DNA of 64,000 nucleotides from the NCBI RefSeq assembly GCF_002858935.1, contig NZ_PJRT01000031.1:124001-188000 (forward strand), given 5' to 3'. This stretch comes from Pantoea endophytica (lineage in GTDB: Bacteria > Pseudomonadota > Gammaproteobacteria > Enterobacterales > Enterobacteriaceae). Shown here one piece after another: positions 25,083 through 35,354 of this stretch (its first letter is position 1; the number at the start of each line of letters is the position of its first letter). The notes below the pieces were generated by a model that was not told where the DNA came from, did not search any database, and worked only from the letters and a program-made list of their open reading frames with translations. A program made the position numbers and the translations under genes.

Positions 25083-25763
25083 ATGCAAGCCAAATTCTCC
25101 CCCTCCTTAATGTGCATGGATCTCACGCGTTTTCGCGAGCAGGTTGAAGCGATGAATAGCACCGCTGCCTTTTATCATGTCGATATTATGGATGGCAGCT
25201 ATGTGAAGAATATTACGCTGTCGCCGTTCTTTATTGAGAACCTGCGTAAAATTACTGATGTACCAATTGATGTGCATTTAATGGTAAATCATCCGGAAGA
25301 TATTATCCCAATGTGCATTGAGGCCGGCGCAGATATTATTAGCTTCCACCCGGAAACCGCTAATAACAAAATTTTCCGCCTGCTGACGCAAATTAAAGAC
25401 GCAGGCCGTCGCTGCGGCGTGGTGTTAAATCCGGCCACACCGGCAGAAACTATTCGTGAATATGCGCACCTGCTGGATAAAGTCACGGTGATGTCAGTGG
25501 ATCCGGGTTTCGCCGGGCAGACATTTATCCCGCAAACGCTGAATAAGATTCGCCAGTTGATCGCCATGCGCGAAGAGCACGGTTATCACTATCTGACCGA
25601 AATTGATGGTTCATGCAACGCACGCACCTTCCGGCAGATTGCTGCTTCAGGCGTGGATGTGTTTATTGTGGGCACGTCAGGTTTGTTTAATCTGGATGAC
25701 GATGTCGCGCAGGCGTGGCAGAAGATGGAGAGCATTTTCGCCGAGGAAACCGCAGCTGCGTAA
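25083..25763 (+). CDS. Ribulose-phosphate 3-epimerase family, D-allulose-6-phosphate 3-epimerase type
   Basis: 226-aa TIM-barrel epimerase very like E. coli AlsE. It has FSPSLMCMDLTRFREQVEA, the metal-site strand YHVDIMDGSYVKNITLSPFF, VHLMVNHPEDI, VMSVDPGFAGQTFIP and EIDGSCNARTF, ending in VFIVGTSGLFN. The SLMCMDL and NxTLSPFF forms are those of AlsE/SgcE rather than Rpe. It would convert a ketohexose 6-phosphate (such as allulose 6-phosphate) to fructose 6-phosphate, linking the adjacent PTS to glycolysis. That pathway is an inference. Confidence 0.82.
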   Translation: MQAKFSPSLMCMDLTRFREQVEAMNSTAAFYHVDIMDGSYVKNITLSPFFIENLRKITDVPIDVHLMVNHPEDIIPMCIEAGADIISFHPETANNKIFRLLTQIKDAGRRCGVVLNPATPAETIREYAHLLDKVTVMSVDPGFAGQTFIPQTLNKIRQLIAMREEHGYHYLTEIDGSCNARTFRQIAASGVDVFIVGTSGLFNLDDDVAQAWQKMESIFAEETAAA

Positions 25764-25767
25764 ACCT

Positions 25768-25825
25768 GCACATATCGTAGCGGCGCAATTTATTGCGCGA
25801 TAAATCGCGCCGCGACAAAATGTGC
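25768..25825. repeat. 58-bp palindromic repeat, family A, copy 3
   Basis: Well-conserved copy with ends GCACAT/ATGTGC and arms GTAGCGGCGCAATTT and GATAAATCGCGCCGC. It occupies nearly the whole gap between the epimerase and aminotransferase stop codons and may act as a shared 3' hairpin. Confidence 0.8.
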
Positions 25826-25840
25826 ACAATCAATGATCTG

Positions 25841-27181
25841 TTAACGCCCCAGCTCATTCAGCGATTTATCCAGCGCGCCCACCAGCCAGTCGATATCCGC
25901 TTCCTGGAACGCCAACGGCGGACGCAACTTCAGCACGTTGCCGTAAGGTCCCGCCACTGACGTCAGCACGCGGTGTTCGCGCAGTTTCTCGATCAAATCC
26001 AGCGCCAGCGCTTTATCCGGCGTTTTACTGGCGCGATCCTGCACCAGTTCGAAACCAATAAACAGGCCCGCACCGCGCACGTCGCCGATCGACTCGTGGC
26101 GATCCATCAGTTTCTGCAGTTCACTCAACAGCCTGGCGCCCACCACGCGGCTGTGCTCCTGCAAGCCCTCTTCTTTAATTACCGTCAGCACCGCTTGCGC
26201 GGCGGCCATCGCCACCGGATTACCGCCAAAGGTGTTGAAGTAAGGAATCTCATCGCTGAATGCGGCCAGCACATCGCTTTTCGCCAGCAGTCCCGAAACC
26301 GGAATGCCGTTGCCCATTGGCTTGCCGGTGGTGATCACATCGGGCACCACGCCGTGACGCGCAAAGCCCCAGAACGCATCGCCGGTACGACCAAAGCCCG
26401 GCTGCACTTCATCGGCAATGAAAATCCCGCCGTTGGCATGCACTACATCGACCGCTTTTTGCAGAAAGCCGCGCGGGTTCGGCAATACGCCATCGGATGA
26501 GAAGATCGAGTCAGCGAGGAAGCCGGCAAACTTAATGCCGTGCGCTTTCATATCGTCAATCTGCTGCTGGATTTCATTGGCAAACCACTCGCCGAGATCG
26601 GGCGCATTCACGCGATAGGCATCCGGCGGTGAAACCAGACGCGTGGTTGCCGCCAACGGCTGTCCGCTGCCGAGCGCGGGCGACACACCTGACGTGAGAT
26701 CGCTGGTGCCGTGATACGCCTCCTGCGACACGATAATGCCGGTGCCGCCGCTGAAAGCCCGCGCCACGCGGATCGCCAAATCGTTGGCTTCCGAACCGGT
26801 GCACATATACATGGCGCGATCAATGGCATCTGGCGTGGTCGCCAGCAGCTCTTCGGTGTAATCGAGAATGCGTTCGTGCAGATAGCGCGTGTGGGTGTTC
26901 AGCATCTTCATCTGCTGATTCACCGCCTCAATCACCGCCGGATGGCAGTGACCAATGCTCGCCACGTTGTTGTACACATCAAGATATTTATCACCGGCGG
27001 CATCCCACAAATACTGCCCTTCGCCGCGCACTAAGTGCACCGGCTTGCGGTAAAACAGGCGATACGACTCGCCCAACACTTTGCTGCGCTTGTCGGTTAG
27101 CTTGCGGGTTGCCGCATCCAGTCCGTCGGCGTGCTCAGCACGAAAACTGTTGGTATCCATGATGGTAGAACGTGTAGCCAT
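25841..27181 (-). CDS. Class III pyridoxal-phosphate aminotransferase
   Basis: 446-aa class III aminotransferase (AGXT2/ethanolamine-phosphate lyase-like group). PLP-site motifs are CTGSEANDLAIRVARAFSGG, FIADEVQPGFGRTG and the Schiff-base lysine in VITTGKPMGNGIPVSG. NTFGGNPVAMAAAQAVL and GLFIGFELVQDR complete the fold. The ATG at 27181 has GGGAGTTACC before it; longer in-frame starts run into the operator region. It is divergent from a DeoR-type regulator with direct-repeat operators between, suggesting substrate-induced amine or amino acid use. The exact substrate is not determinable. Confidence 0.85.
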   Translation of the reverse strand: MATRSTIMDTNSFRAEHADGLDAATRKLTDKRSKVLGESYRLFYRKPVHLVRGEGQYLWDAAGDKYLDVYNNVASIGHCHPAVIEAVNQQMKMLNTHTRYLHERILDYTEELLATTPDAIDRAMYMCTGSEANDLAIRVARAFSGGTGIIVSQEAYHGTSDLTSGVSPALGSGQPLAATTRLVSPPDAYRVNAPDLGEWFANEIQQQIDDMKAHGIKFAGFLADSIFSSDGVLPNPRGFLQKAVDVVHANGGIFIADEVQPGFGRTGDAFWGFARHGVVPDVITTGKPMGNGIPVSGLLAKSDVLAAFSDEIPYFNTFGGNPVAMAAAQAVLTVIKEEGLQEHSRVVGARLLSELQKLMDRHESIGDVRGAGLFIGFELVQDRASKTPDKALALDLIEKLREHRVLTSVAGPYGNVLKLRPPLAFQEADIDWLVGALDKSLNELGR

Positions 27182-27261
27182 GGTAACTCCCGTTGCGAAG
27201 GTGAAAGGGGTGCATGCGAAATCGCCGTTTGCCAATATCATGCCTGCTTTGGCGACAAATG

Positions 27262-27293
27262 CAACCAAATACACAAATACAACCAAATACACA
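27262..27293. promoter_or_regulatory. Tandem direct-repeat operator in the aminotransferase/DeoR intergenic region
   Basis: CAACCAAATACACA occurs at 27262-27275 and again at 27280-27293 (18-bp period, four-base spacer AATA). Directly repeated A/T-rich boxes are typical binding sites of DeoR-family regulators, and the two genes diverge from this gap. Confidence 0.6.
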
Positions 27294-27355
27294 TGACGGC
27301 GCAATGACACTCAGGTAAGCTTAGGCCCAGGTTGAACACGCCACAGGGAAAAGTC

Positions 27356-28132
27356 ATGCTGCAGGAAACCCGCTTACACCGCATTCGCGCGCTGCTGACC
27401 ACGCAACATCAGCTCAGCACCGAACGCATCATCAATGAGCTTGGCATCTCGCGCGAAACCGCGCGGCGCGACATTATTGAGCTGGAAGCGCAGGGATTGG
27501 CGCGGCGGGTGCATGGCGGTTTGGTCGCCGTCGATAGCCAGCCAGAGCCGCCGCTGCAGGTGCGCCGTAACGCGCAGGCGAAAGAGAAACGCGCAATTGC
27601 GGTTGCTGCCGCGCAACATCTCCAGCCCGGCCAAACGCTGTTCCTTGATGCCGGCACCACCACCACCATGCTGGCCGAACAACTGCGCACCATGTCGGGT
27701 TTAACCATCATCACTAACAGCCTGCAGGCCGCGCTGGCGCTGAGCGCAGCGGAAGAGCATGAGACGCTGAATAATCAGGTGATTTTAATTGGCGGCATGA
27801 TGATGGCAGGCGCGCAGCAAACGCGCGGGGAGATGACGATTGGGGAAATTTATCGTTATCGCGCCGATGTCGCGTTGCTTTCGCCGGTCGGCATCGATGC
27901 GAAAAACGGTGCCAGCAGTTTTCATCCCCACGAAGCGGCGATTGCCCGCGCCATGGTACAGCAGGCAAACCGCACCATTTTACTGGCGGATCACAGCAAA
28001 CTCGGCGTGATGAGCCGCACCGTTTATGCAGCGATTGCGGAAATCGATCTGCTGATCTGCGACAGCGGCGCGGTAAAACCCGGCGCGCTGACGGCACTGC
28101 AACAAGCGCTGCCGCAGGTGCAGGTGGTTTAA
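27356..28132 (+). CDS. DeoR-family transcriptional regulator
   Basis: 258-aa DeoR regulator. The N-terminal HTH is [20 protein letters not shown], followed by the recognition stretch [15 protein letters not shown]. The C-terminal sugar-isomerase-like effector domain has [29 protein letters not shown] and [16 protein letters not shown]. The ATG at 27356 follows CAGGGAAAAG; a TTG 24 bases upstream is a weaker start. Its last four bases overlap the convergent fdhD stop. It probably controls the divergent aminotransferase gene. Confidence 0.87.
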   Translation: MLQETRLHRIRALLTTQHQLSTERIINELGISRETARRDIIELEAQGLARRVHGGLVAVDSQPEPPLQVRRNAQAKEKRAIAVAAAQHLQPGQTLFLDAGTTTTMLAEQLRTMSGLTIITNSLQAALALSAAEEHETLNNQVILIGGMMMAGAQQTRGEMTIGEIYRYRADVALLSPVGIDAKNGASSFHPHEAAIARAMVQQANRTILLADHSKLGVMSRTVYAAIAEIDLLICDSGAVKPGALTALQQALPQVQVV

Positions 28133-28953
28133 CGCAGCCGCTGCGGATGGCTGTAAACCGTGGCGCGGCCCGGTTTACTAAAGCCGACTAGCGTGAGATT
28201 GCAGCGTTCGGCCACCTCAACGGCGAGCTGTGTCGCAGCCGATACCGCGAACAGAATCTCCACGCCGCACATGGCGGATTTCTGCACCATCTCATAGCTG
28301 GCGCGGCTGGAAACCAGCACCGCGCCCTGCTGCCACGGCTGCTGGCTGCGATTCCCCAGCAGTTTATCCAGCGCCACATGGCGACCGACATCTTCATACC
28401 CGCCCTGCAATTCGCCTTGCGGTGACATCCACGCCGCCGCGTGCGTGCAGCCGGTGAGGTTGCCGATCGGCTGGTAGTCGCGCAGCTGCGCCAGGCCTTT
28501 ATCCAGATTGGCTAAATCAAAGGTTTGGCTGAACGGCAGCGGCTGTAATGGCTTACCGATTTGATCAAGTTGCTCCACGCCACACACGCCGCAGCCGGTA
28601 CGGCCAGCCATGGCGCGGCGCTGCTCTTTCAGCGCCATAAAGCGGCGGCTGGAGAGTTCAATCTGTACTTCAATGCCATTACAGCCCGGAACCACATCGA
28701 TACCGTAGATTTCATCCGGGCGCGCAATAATGCCTTCCGAGAGCGAGAAACCTATCGCAAAAGCTTCCAAATCATTGGGTGTCGCCATCATCACAACGTG
28801 CGAAATGCCGTTATAGACCAGCGCCACCGGCACTTCCTGCGCCAGCCAGTCTGTTTCCGCAAGGCTGATATCACGCCGCTGATGCACCTGCGCCTGCACC
28901 GCTCCTGAGATCTTATTCACATTAATGTGACTTTCCTGCTCATTCTCTGTCAC
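28129..28953 (-). CDS. fdhD: Formate dehydrogenase accessory sulfurtransferase FdhD
   Basis: 274-aa protein that delivers sulphur from IscS to the molybdenum cofactor of formate dehydrogenases. The essential cysteine pair is in [32 protein letters not shown]-type sequence (here [20 protein letters not shown]) and [20 protein letters not shown] are almost identical to E. coli. GTG at 28953 is the chosen start (MTENEQES...); a TTG at 28974 is possible. It diverges from fdoG, its client, as in E. coli. Confidence 0.94.
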   Translation of the reverse strand: MTENEQESHINVNKISGAVQAQVHQRRDISLAETDWLAQEVPVALVYNGISHVVMMATPNDLEAFAIGFSLSEGIIARPDEIYGIDVVPGCNGIEVQIELSSRRFMALKEQRRAMAGRTGCGVCGVEQLDQIGKPLQPLPFSQTFDLANLDKGLAQLRDYQPIGNLTGCTHAAAWMSPQGELQGGYEDVGRHVALDKLLGNRSQQPWQQGAVLVSSRASYEMVQKSAMCGVEILFAVSAATQLAVEVAERCNLTLVGFSKPGRATVYSHPQRLR

Positions 28954-29091
28954 TTTTTTCGCCTCACATAACAACCTTACTAAAGTAGTGGTAATATTAG
29001 GTCGCTATTGCCGCAATATTCGTCGGGTTATTGTGACGCCCGATTCACTGCTCTGCAAAAGTAAAAATCATTCATGTTGAAAGGATAATCC

Positions 29092-32000
29092 ATGAACGTC
29101 AGCCGAAGAAAATTCTTCAAGGTCTGTGCTGGCGGTATGGCAGGAACAACGGCAGCGCTGCTTGGCTTTGCGCCAGAGGTAGCGCTGGCGGAAACGCGAC
29201 AGTATAAACTGCTGCGCGCACGCGAAACCCGTAACACCTGCACTTACTGCTCAGTTGGCTGTGGCTTGTTAATGTACAGCCTCGGTGACGGCGCGAAAAA
29301 CGCCAAAGAGACCATTTTCCACATTGAAGGGGATCCGGATCATCCGGTGAGCCGCGGCGCATTGTGCCCGAAAGGCGCAGGCCTGCTCGACTTCATCCAC
29401 AGTGAAAGTCGCCTGCAATACCCGGAATACCGCGCGCCAGGCTCCGATAAATGGCAGCGCATTAGCTGGGACGATGCCTTTGATCGCATCGCCAGGCTGA
29501 TGAAAGCGGACCGCGACGCTAACTTCGTGGCGCAAAACGCTGCGGGCGTGACGGTAAACCGTTGGCTCTCCACCGGCATGCTGTGTGCTTCCGCATCCAG
29601 CAACGAAACCGGCTACTTAACCCAGAAATTTACCCGATCGCTCGGCATGTTAGCGGTCGACAACCAGGCACGCGTTTGACACGGACCAACGGTAGCAAGT
29701 CTTGCTCCAACATTTGGTCGCGGTGCGATGACCAATCACTGGGTCGACATCCGTAATGCCAATCTGATCGTTGTGATGGGCGGGAACGCCGCTGAAGCGC
29801 ATCCTGTGGGATTCCGCTGGGCGATGGAAGCCAAGATTCACAACAAAGCCAAACTGATTGTTATCGATCCGCGCTTCACGCGTACGGCATCGGTAGCCGA
29901 TTTCTATACGCCGATTCGTTCGGGCACCGACATCACTTTCCTGTCGGGCGTACTGCTGTGGCTGATACAAAACGACAAAATCCAGCATGAATATGTGCAG
30001 GCGTACACCAATGCCAGCCTGATCGTGCGCGAGGATTATCATTTTGAAGATGGCCTGTTCAGCGGCTACGACGAAGAGAATCGCAAATACGACAAAACCA
30101 GCTGGAACTACGAGCTGGACGCCGACGGCTTCGCCAAACGCGACACCACGCTCACGCATCCGCGCTGCGTATGGAACCTGCTGAAGCAGCACGTTAGCCG
30201 TTACACGCCAGAAATTGTTGAACGCATCTGCGGCACGCCAAAAGCGGACTTCCTGCACGTGTGTGAACTGATTGGCGAAACCAGCGCGCGCGATCGCACC
30301 ACCTCGTTCCTGTATGCGCTCGGCTGGACGCAGCACTCGGTCGGTGCGCAGAACATCCGCACCATGGCGATGATTCAGCTGCTGCTCGGCAACATGGGCA
30401 TGATTGGCGGCGGCATCAATGCGCTGCGCGGTCACTCGAATATTCAGGGTCTGACCGATCTCGGTTTGCTGTCGCAAAGTTTGCCGGGTTACATGACTTT
30501 GCCGTCGGAAAAACACACCGATCTGCAGAGTTATCTTGCTGCCAACACGCCGAAAGCGCTGCTGCCGGGCCAGGTAAACTACTGGAGCAACTACCCGAAA
30601 TTCTTTGTCAGCCAGATGAAAGCCTTCTTCGGCGACAAAGCCCAGGCGGAAAACAGCTGGGGCTTCGACTGGTTGCCGAAGTGGGATAAAGGTTACGACG
30701 TGCTGCAGTACTTCGAGATGATGTCGCAAGGCAAGGTCAACGGCTATCTGTGCCAGGGCTTCAACCCGGTGGCGTCGTTCCCGAACAAGCGCAAAGTGAT
30801 TGATTCACTGTCGAAGCTGAAGTTCCTCGTCACCATCGACCCGCTCAACACCGAAACTGCCACCTTCTGGGAGAATCACGACGAGTTTAACGATGTTGAT
30901 CCGTCAAAAATTCAGACCGAAGTGTTCCGTTTGCCTTCCACCTGCTTCGCCGAAGAGAACGGTTCAATCGTTAACTCCGGCCGCTGGCTGCAGTGGCACT
31001 GGAAAGGTCAGGATGCACCGGGCGAAGCGCTCAATGACGGCGAGATTCTTTCCGGCATCTATTCACGCCTACGCAAAATGTACGCCAGTGAGGGCGGCGC
31101 ATTGCCTGAGCAAGTGCTGAACATGAGCTGGAACTACCTGACGCCAGAAAATCCGGCGCCGGAAGAAGTGGCTATGGAGAACAACGGCAAAGCGCTGGCG
31201 GATGTATACGATGACAAAGGCACGCTGCTGGTGAAAAAAGGCCAACAGCTCAGCACCTTTGCCCATCTGAAAGATGACGGCAGCACCAGCAGCGGTTGCT
31301 GGATTTTCGCCGGCAGCTGGACGCCGGACGGCAACCAGATGGCGCGCCGCGACAACACCGATCCCACCGGTTTGGGCAATACGCTGAACTGGAGCTGGGC
31401 GTGGCCGCTCAACCGCCGCATTCTCTACAACCGCGCCTCGGCTGATCCGCAAGGCAATCCGTGGGATCCGAAACGTCAGATCCTGAAGTGGGATGGCAGC
31501 AAATGGGGCGGCATGGATGTGCCGGACTACAGCGCCGCCGCACCCGGCAGCGATGTCGGGCCGTTCATTATGCAGCCGGAAGGCATGGGCCGCCTGTTTG
31601 CGCTCGATAAAATGGCCGAAGGTCCGTTCCCGGAACACTACGAGCCGTTTGAAACGCCAATCGGCACCAACCCGCTGCATCCGAACGTGGTATCCAACCC
31701 GGCGGCGCGCGTGTTCAAGGACGATTTGGCATCGATGGGCCAGGCGGAGCAGTTCCCGTATGTCGGCACCACTTATCGTCTCACCGAGCATTTCCATTAC
31801 TGGACCAAACACGCGCGGCTCAATGCCATCGCGCAGCCGGAACAGTTTATTGAAATCGGCGAGAAGCTGGCCAACAAGCTGGGCATCGCGCAGGGCGACA
31901 CGGTGAAAGTGAGCTCCAATCGCGGCTACATCAAAGCCAAAGCGGTGGTCACTAAGCGCATCCGTCCACTCAACGTCGACGGCAAAATCGTCGATACCAT

Positions 32001-32139
32001 CGGCATTCCGATTCACTGGGGTTATCAGGGCGTGGCGAAAAAAGGCTTTATCGCTAATACCCTGACGCCGTTTGTCGGTGATGCCAACACGCAGACGCCA
32101 GAATTTAAGGCGTTCCTGGTCAACGTCGAGAAGGTGTAA
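29092..32139 (+). CDS. fdoG: Formate dehydrogenase-O major subunit, selenoprotein (Sec196)
   Basis: 1015-residue molybdopterin selenoenzyme oxidising formate. It has a twin-arginine signal ([14 protein letters not shown]) and a 4Fe-4S motif [16 protein letters not shown]. An in-frame TGA at 29677-29679 encodes selenocysteine at residue 196 (ARV-Sec-HGP), the same position as E. coli FdnG/FdoG. Reading through it joins the 195-residue N-terminal and 819-residue C-terminal parts in one frame, so the apparent stop is not a pseudogene lesion. FdoG rather than FdnG is supported by the neighbours fdhD upstream and fdoH, fdoI, fdhE downstream. The enzyme faces the periplasm and is anchored by FdoI. 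Confidence 0.96.
29677..29725 (+). promoter_or_regulatory. SECIS element of fdoG
   Basis: Immediately after the Sec TGA, GACCAA (29684-29689) pairs with TTGGTC (29714-29719). The inner stem GGTAGCAA pairs with TTGCTCC, leaving the bulged U characteristic of the bacterial fdnG/fdoG SECIS hairpin, with the GTC loop bound by SelB. Confidence 0.9.
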
Positions 32140-32150
32140 GGAGAACGAAT

Positions 32151-33050
32151 ATGGCTTATCAATCTCAAGACATTATCCGCCGCTCCGCCACCAATGGACT
32201 CACGCCTGCCCCGCAGGCACGTAACCATCAGCAGGAAGTGGCGAAACTGATCGACGTGACCACCTGCATCGGCTGCAAAGCGTGTCAGGTGGCGTGCTCG
32301 GAGTGGAACGATATCCGCGATGAAGTGGGACATAACGTTGGGGTGTACGACAATCCTGCCGATTTGACCGCCAAATCCTGGACGGTGATGCGCTTCTCAG
32401 AAGTGGAGGAGAACGGCAAGTTAGAGTGGCTGATCCGCAAGGATGGCTGCATGCACTGCGCCGATCCCGGCTGCCTGAAAGCCTGCCCATCTGAAGGCGC
32501 GATTATTCAGTACGCCAACGGCATCGTCGATTTTCAGTCAGAACAGTGCATTGGCTGCGGCTACTGCATTGCGGGCTGTCCGTTCGATGTGCCGCGTCTG
32601 AATAAAGAGGACAACCGCGTGTATAAATGCACGCTGTGCGTCGATCGTGTCAATGTCGGTCAGGAACCGGCGTGCGTGAAAACCTGCCCGACCGGCGCGA
32701 TTCACTTCGGCAGCAAAAGCGATATGCAGGCGCTGGCCGGTGAACGCGTGGCCGAGCTCAACACGCGCGGCTATGCCAACGCCGGCTTGTACGATCCGGA
32801 AGGCGTCGGCGGTACGCACGTGATGTACGTGCTGCACCACGCCAACAAACCGCAGCTCTATCACGGTTTGCCGGATAATCCGAGCATCAGCCCGGCGGTA
32901 ACGTTCTGGAAAGGGATCTGGAAACCGCTGGCGGCGATCGGTTTTGCCGCTACCTTTGCTGCATCCGTGTTCCACTACGTTGGCGTAGGGCCAAACCGCG
33001 TGGAAGAGGATGAGGACGAGAACCTGCACGAAAAAGAGGAGCGCGAATAA
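32151..33050 (+). CDS. fdoH: Formate dehydrogenase-O iron-sulfur subunit
   Basis: 299-aa electron-transfer subunit with four ferredoxin-type cysteine clusters: [35 protein letters not shown] and the CTLCVD...CVKTC pair. A C-terminal membrane anchor lies at about residues 255-277 ([20 protein letters not shown]). It passes electrons from FdoG to the cytochrome subunit. Eleven bases after fdoG with a GGAG ribosome-binding site; its stop overlaps the fdoI start by one base. Confidence 0.96.
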   Translation: MAYQSQDIIRRSATNGLTPAPQARNHQQEVAKLIDVTTCIGCKACQVACSEWNDIRDEVGHNVGVYDNPADLTAKSWTVMRFSEVEENGKLEWLIRKDGCMHCADPGCLKACPSEGAIIQYANGIVDFQSEQCIGCGYCIAGCPFDVPRLNKEDNRVYKCTLCVDRVNVGQEPACVKTCPTGAIHFGSKSDMQALAGERVAELNTRGYANAGLYDPEGVGGTHVMYVLHHANKPQLYHGLPDNPSISPAVTFWKGIWKPLAAIGFAATFAASVFHYVGVGPNRVEEDEDENLHEKEERE

Positions 33051-33691
33051 TGAAAAAACGCGATCGTCTGGTGCGCTACAGCGCACCGGAACGCATCAAT
33101 CACTGGATTGTGGCGTTCTGTTTTGTGCTCGCCGCGCTGAGCGGACTGGGTTTCTTTTTCCCGTCATTTAACTGGCTGATGCACGTGCTCGGCACGCCGC
33201 AGTTGGCGCGTATCCTGCATCCGTTTGTTGGCACGGTGATGTTTGCCGCCTTTATCATCATGTTCTTACGCTATTGGAAACATAATCTGATCAATCGCGA
33301 AGACCTGGTTTGGGCGAAAAACATCCACAAAATCGTGCAAAACGAAGAGGTCGGCGATACCGGCAAATACAACTTCGGGCAGAAGTGTGTGTTCTGGGCT
33401 GCTATCATCAGCTTAGTCTTGCTGCTGGTGAGCGGAATTGTTATCTGGCGCCCGTACTTTGCCGGTGCCTTCACTATTCCGCTGATTCGCATCGCGCTAG
33501 TGGTGCATTCGGTCTCAGCTGTGGCGCTGATCGTGGTGATTATGGTGCACATTTACGCCGCCTTGTGGGTAAAAGGCACCATTACCGCCATGGTTGAGGG
33601 CTGGGTTCCGGCCGCGTGGGCGAAGAAACATCACCCACGCTGGTATCGCGAGCAGCGCCAACGCCAAACACAACAGGAAAAACGTCCCTGA
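33050..33691 (+). CDS. fdoI: Formate dehydrogenase-O cytochrome b556 subunit
   Basis: 213-aa inner-membrane diheme cytochrome with four membrane helices. Haem-ligand histidines are in [28 protein letters not shown] and [20 protein letters not shown]. The ATG overlaps the fdoH stop (TAATG) and its stop overlaps the fdhE start (TGATG), giving tight coupling. It transfers electrons to quinone. Confidence 0.95.
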   Translation: MKKRDRLVRYSAPERINHWIVAFCFVLAALSGLGFFFPSFNWLMHVLGTPQLARILHPFVGTVMFAAFIIMFLRYWKHNLINREDLVWAKNIHKIVQNEEVGDTGKYNFGQKCVFWAAIISLVLLLVSGIVIWRPYFAGAFTIPLIRIALVVHSVSAVALIVVIMVHIYAALWVKGTITAMVEGWVPAAWAKKHHPRWYREQRQRQTQQEKRP

Positions 33692-34617
33692 TGAGTATTC
33701 GCATCATCCCGCAGGACCAGCTGGAGAAAAGCGAAAAGCACACGGCGGAGCAAGTTCCGCCGTTACTTTTCCCCCGGCTGAAAAATCTGTATAGCCGCCG
33801 TGCGGCACGTTTGCGCGACCTGGCCGCGAAGAATCCGCTGGGTGATTACCTGCGCTTTGCCGCGGTGATCGCCGAGGCGCAGGAGATCGTGCTGTATGAC
33901 CATCCGCTACAGCTTGATCTGCAGCAGCGGCTGACGCAGAGCGCCGAGCAGGGCAAACCGCCGCTCGATATCCACACCTATCCGCGCGATGCGCACTGGC
34001 AGCGTTTGCTGCATTCGCTGATCGCCGAGCTGAAGCCAGAGATGAGCGGCCAGGCGCTGGCAGTGCTGGAGAATCTGGAAAAATCCTCCACTACCGAACT
34101 GGAAAATCTGGCACATGCGCTGCTGGAAGGCGATTTCGCACAGGTGAGCAGCGACAAATCGCCGTTCATCTGGGCGGCGTTGTCGATTTACTGGGCGCAG
34201 ATGGCAGCATTAATTCCCGGCAAAGCGCGTGCGGAATACGGTGAGCATCGCCAGTTCTGTCCGGTATGCGCCAGCGTGCCGGTCACCAGCGTGGTGCACA
34301 TGAGCGTGGGTCAGCAAGGGCTGCGCTATCTGCACTGCAATCTGTGTGAAAGCGAATGGTATGTGGTGCGCAGCAAGTGCTCCAACTGTGAACAAACCGG
34401 CGATCTGCATTACTGGTCGCTGGACAGCGAAAAAGCGGCGGTGAAAGCAGAGAGTTGCGGCGATTGCGGTACCTACCTGAAGATGTTGTATCAGGAGAAG
34501 GATCCCGCCGTAGAGCCGGTGGCCGATGATTTGGCCTCGCTGGTGCTGGATGCCCGCATGGAGCAGGAAGGATTCGCCCGCAGCAGTCTGAATCCGTTTA
34601 TGTTCCCCGGCGATTAG
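33691..34617 (+). CDS. fdhE: Formate dehydrogenase accessory protein FdhE
   Basis: 308-aa cytoplasmic chaperone-like protein needed for maturation of formate dehydrogenases. Two pairs of CxxC rubredoxin-like motifs are visible: FCPVCAS with CNLCESEW, and CSNCEQTGD with CGDCGTY. The ATG at 33691 overlaps the fdoI stop; the 25-residue in-frame extension lies inside fdoI and is rejected. Length matches E. coli FdhE (309). Confidence 0.95.
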   Translation: MSIRIIPQDQLEKSEKHTAEQVPPLLFPRLKNLYSRRAARLRDLAAKNPLGDYLRFAAVIAEAQEIVLYDHPLQLDLQQRLTQSAEQGKPPLDIHTYPRDAHWQRLLHSLIAELKPEMSGQALAVLENLEKSSTTELENLAHALLEGDFAQVSSDKSPFIWAALSIYWAQMAALIPGKARAEYGEHRQFCPVCASVPVTSVVHMSVGQQGLRYLHCNLCESEWYVVRSKCSNCEQTGDLHYWSLDSEKAAVKAESCGDCGTYLKMLYQEKDPAVEPVADDLASLVLDARMEQEGFARSSLNPFMFPGD

Positions 34618-34638
34618 CTTTTTCCATGTTTCTACGGT

Positions 34639-34693
34639 CCGTAGCGGCGCGATTTATCGCGCATTGTGCCAGCGCGCCGCCAGGGATATGTGC
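34639..34693. repeat. Palindromic repeat, family A, copy 4 (degenerate)
   Basis: The left arm GTAGCGGCGCGATTTATCGC is intact; the right arm is altered (CCAGCGCGCCGC) and ends ATATGTGC. It lies between fdhE and yibF. Confidence 0.65.
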
Positions 34694-34734
34694 GGTTTGT
34701 TATCGCGTATTTTCATTCAACACGGAGGCGCACG

Positions 34735-35346
34735 ATGAAACTGATTGGCAGCTACACCAGCCCTTTTGTCCGCAAAATATCAGTGATATTGCTGGAAAAA
34801 GGCCTGGTTTTCGAATTCGTTAATCACTCTCCGTGGATCGATGACAGCGATGTACCGCAGTACAATCCGCTGGGCAAAGTACCGGCGCTGATTGACGACA
34901 ACCAGCTCACCTGGTTCGACTCTTCGATCATCGCGCAAGTCATTGAGCTGCGCGGCGATGCGCCTGCGCTGCTGCCCGATGATGCGCTGCATGCGTTGCA
35001 CATCCGCCAGCTGGAAAAACTGGCCGACGGCATCAACGATGCGGCGGTGATGATCGTGCGCGAGCAGATGCGTCCCGGCGATCAGCAATCTGAAGAGGTG
35101 CTGCTGCGCAACCGTGACAAAATCCAACGCGGCCTCGATGCGCTAGAAACCGCCGCCGCCCAAGGCGAATGGCTCAATAGCGGCACGCTCAATCTGGCCG
35201 ATATCGCCACCGGCTGCATGATTGGATACCTCAACTTCCGCCGCGTGCTGCCAAACTGGTGCGTAAATCGCCCGGCGCTGGTGAAGCTGGCCGAAAACCT
35301 GTTTGCGCGCGAAAGCTTTGCCCGCACCGTTCCGCCCTCTCTGTAA
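34735..35346 (+). CDS. yibF: Glutathione S-transferase-like protein YibF
   Basis: 203-aa GST-fold protein with a thioredoxin-like N-terminal domain ([20 protein letters not shown], then [12 protein letters not shown] and the cis-Pro/Glu region [12 protein letters not shown]). An all-helical C-terminal domain follows. E. coli YibF has the same neighbours (selA, selB). It binds glutathione in E. coli but has no assigned physiological role. The ATG at 34735 follows ACGGAGGCG. Confidence 0.9.
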   Translation: MKLIGSYTSPFVRKISVILLEKGLVFEFVNHSPWIDDSDVPQYNPLGKVPALIDDNQLTWFDSSIIAQVIELRGDAPALLPDDALHALHIRQLEKLADGINDAAVMIVREQMRPGDQQSEEVLLRNRDKIQRGLDALETAAAQGEWLNSGTLNLADIATGCMIGYLNFRRVLPNWCVNRPALVKLAENLFARESFARTVPPSL

Positions 35347-35354
35347 GTCACCCG

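Noticed and set aside
29092-29679. A truncated 195-residue formate dehydrogenase fragment followed by a second ORF
   Set aside because: The TGA at 29677 is in frame, lies exactly at the Sec position, and is followed by a SECIS hairpin; selA, selB and selC are present. It is one selenoprotein gene, not a pseudogene.
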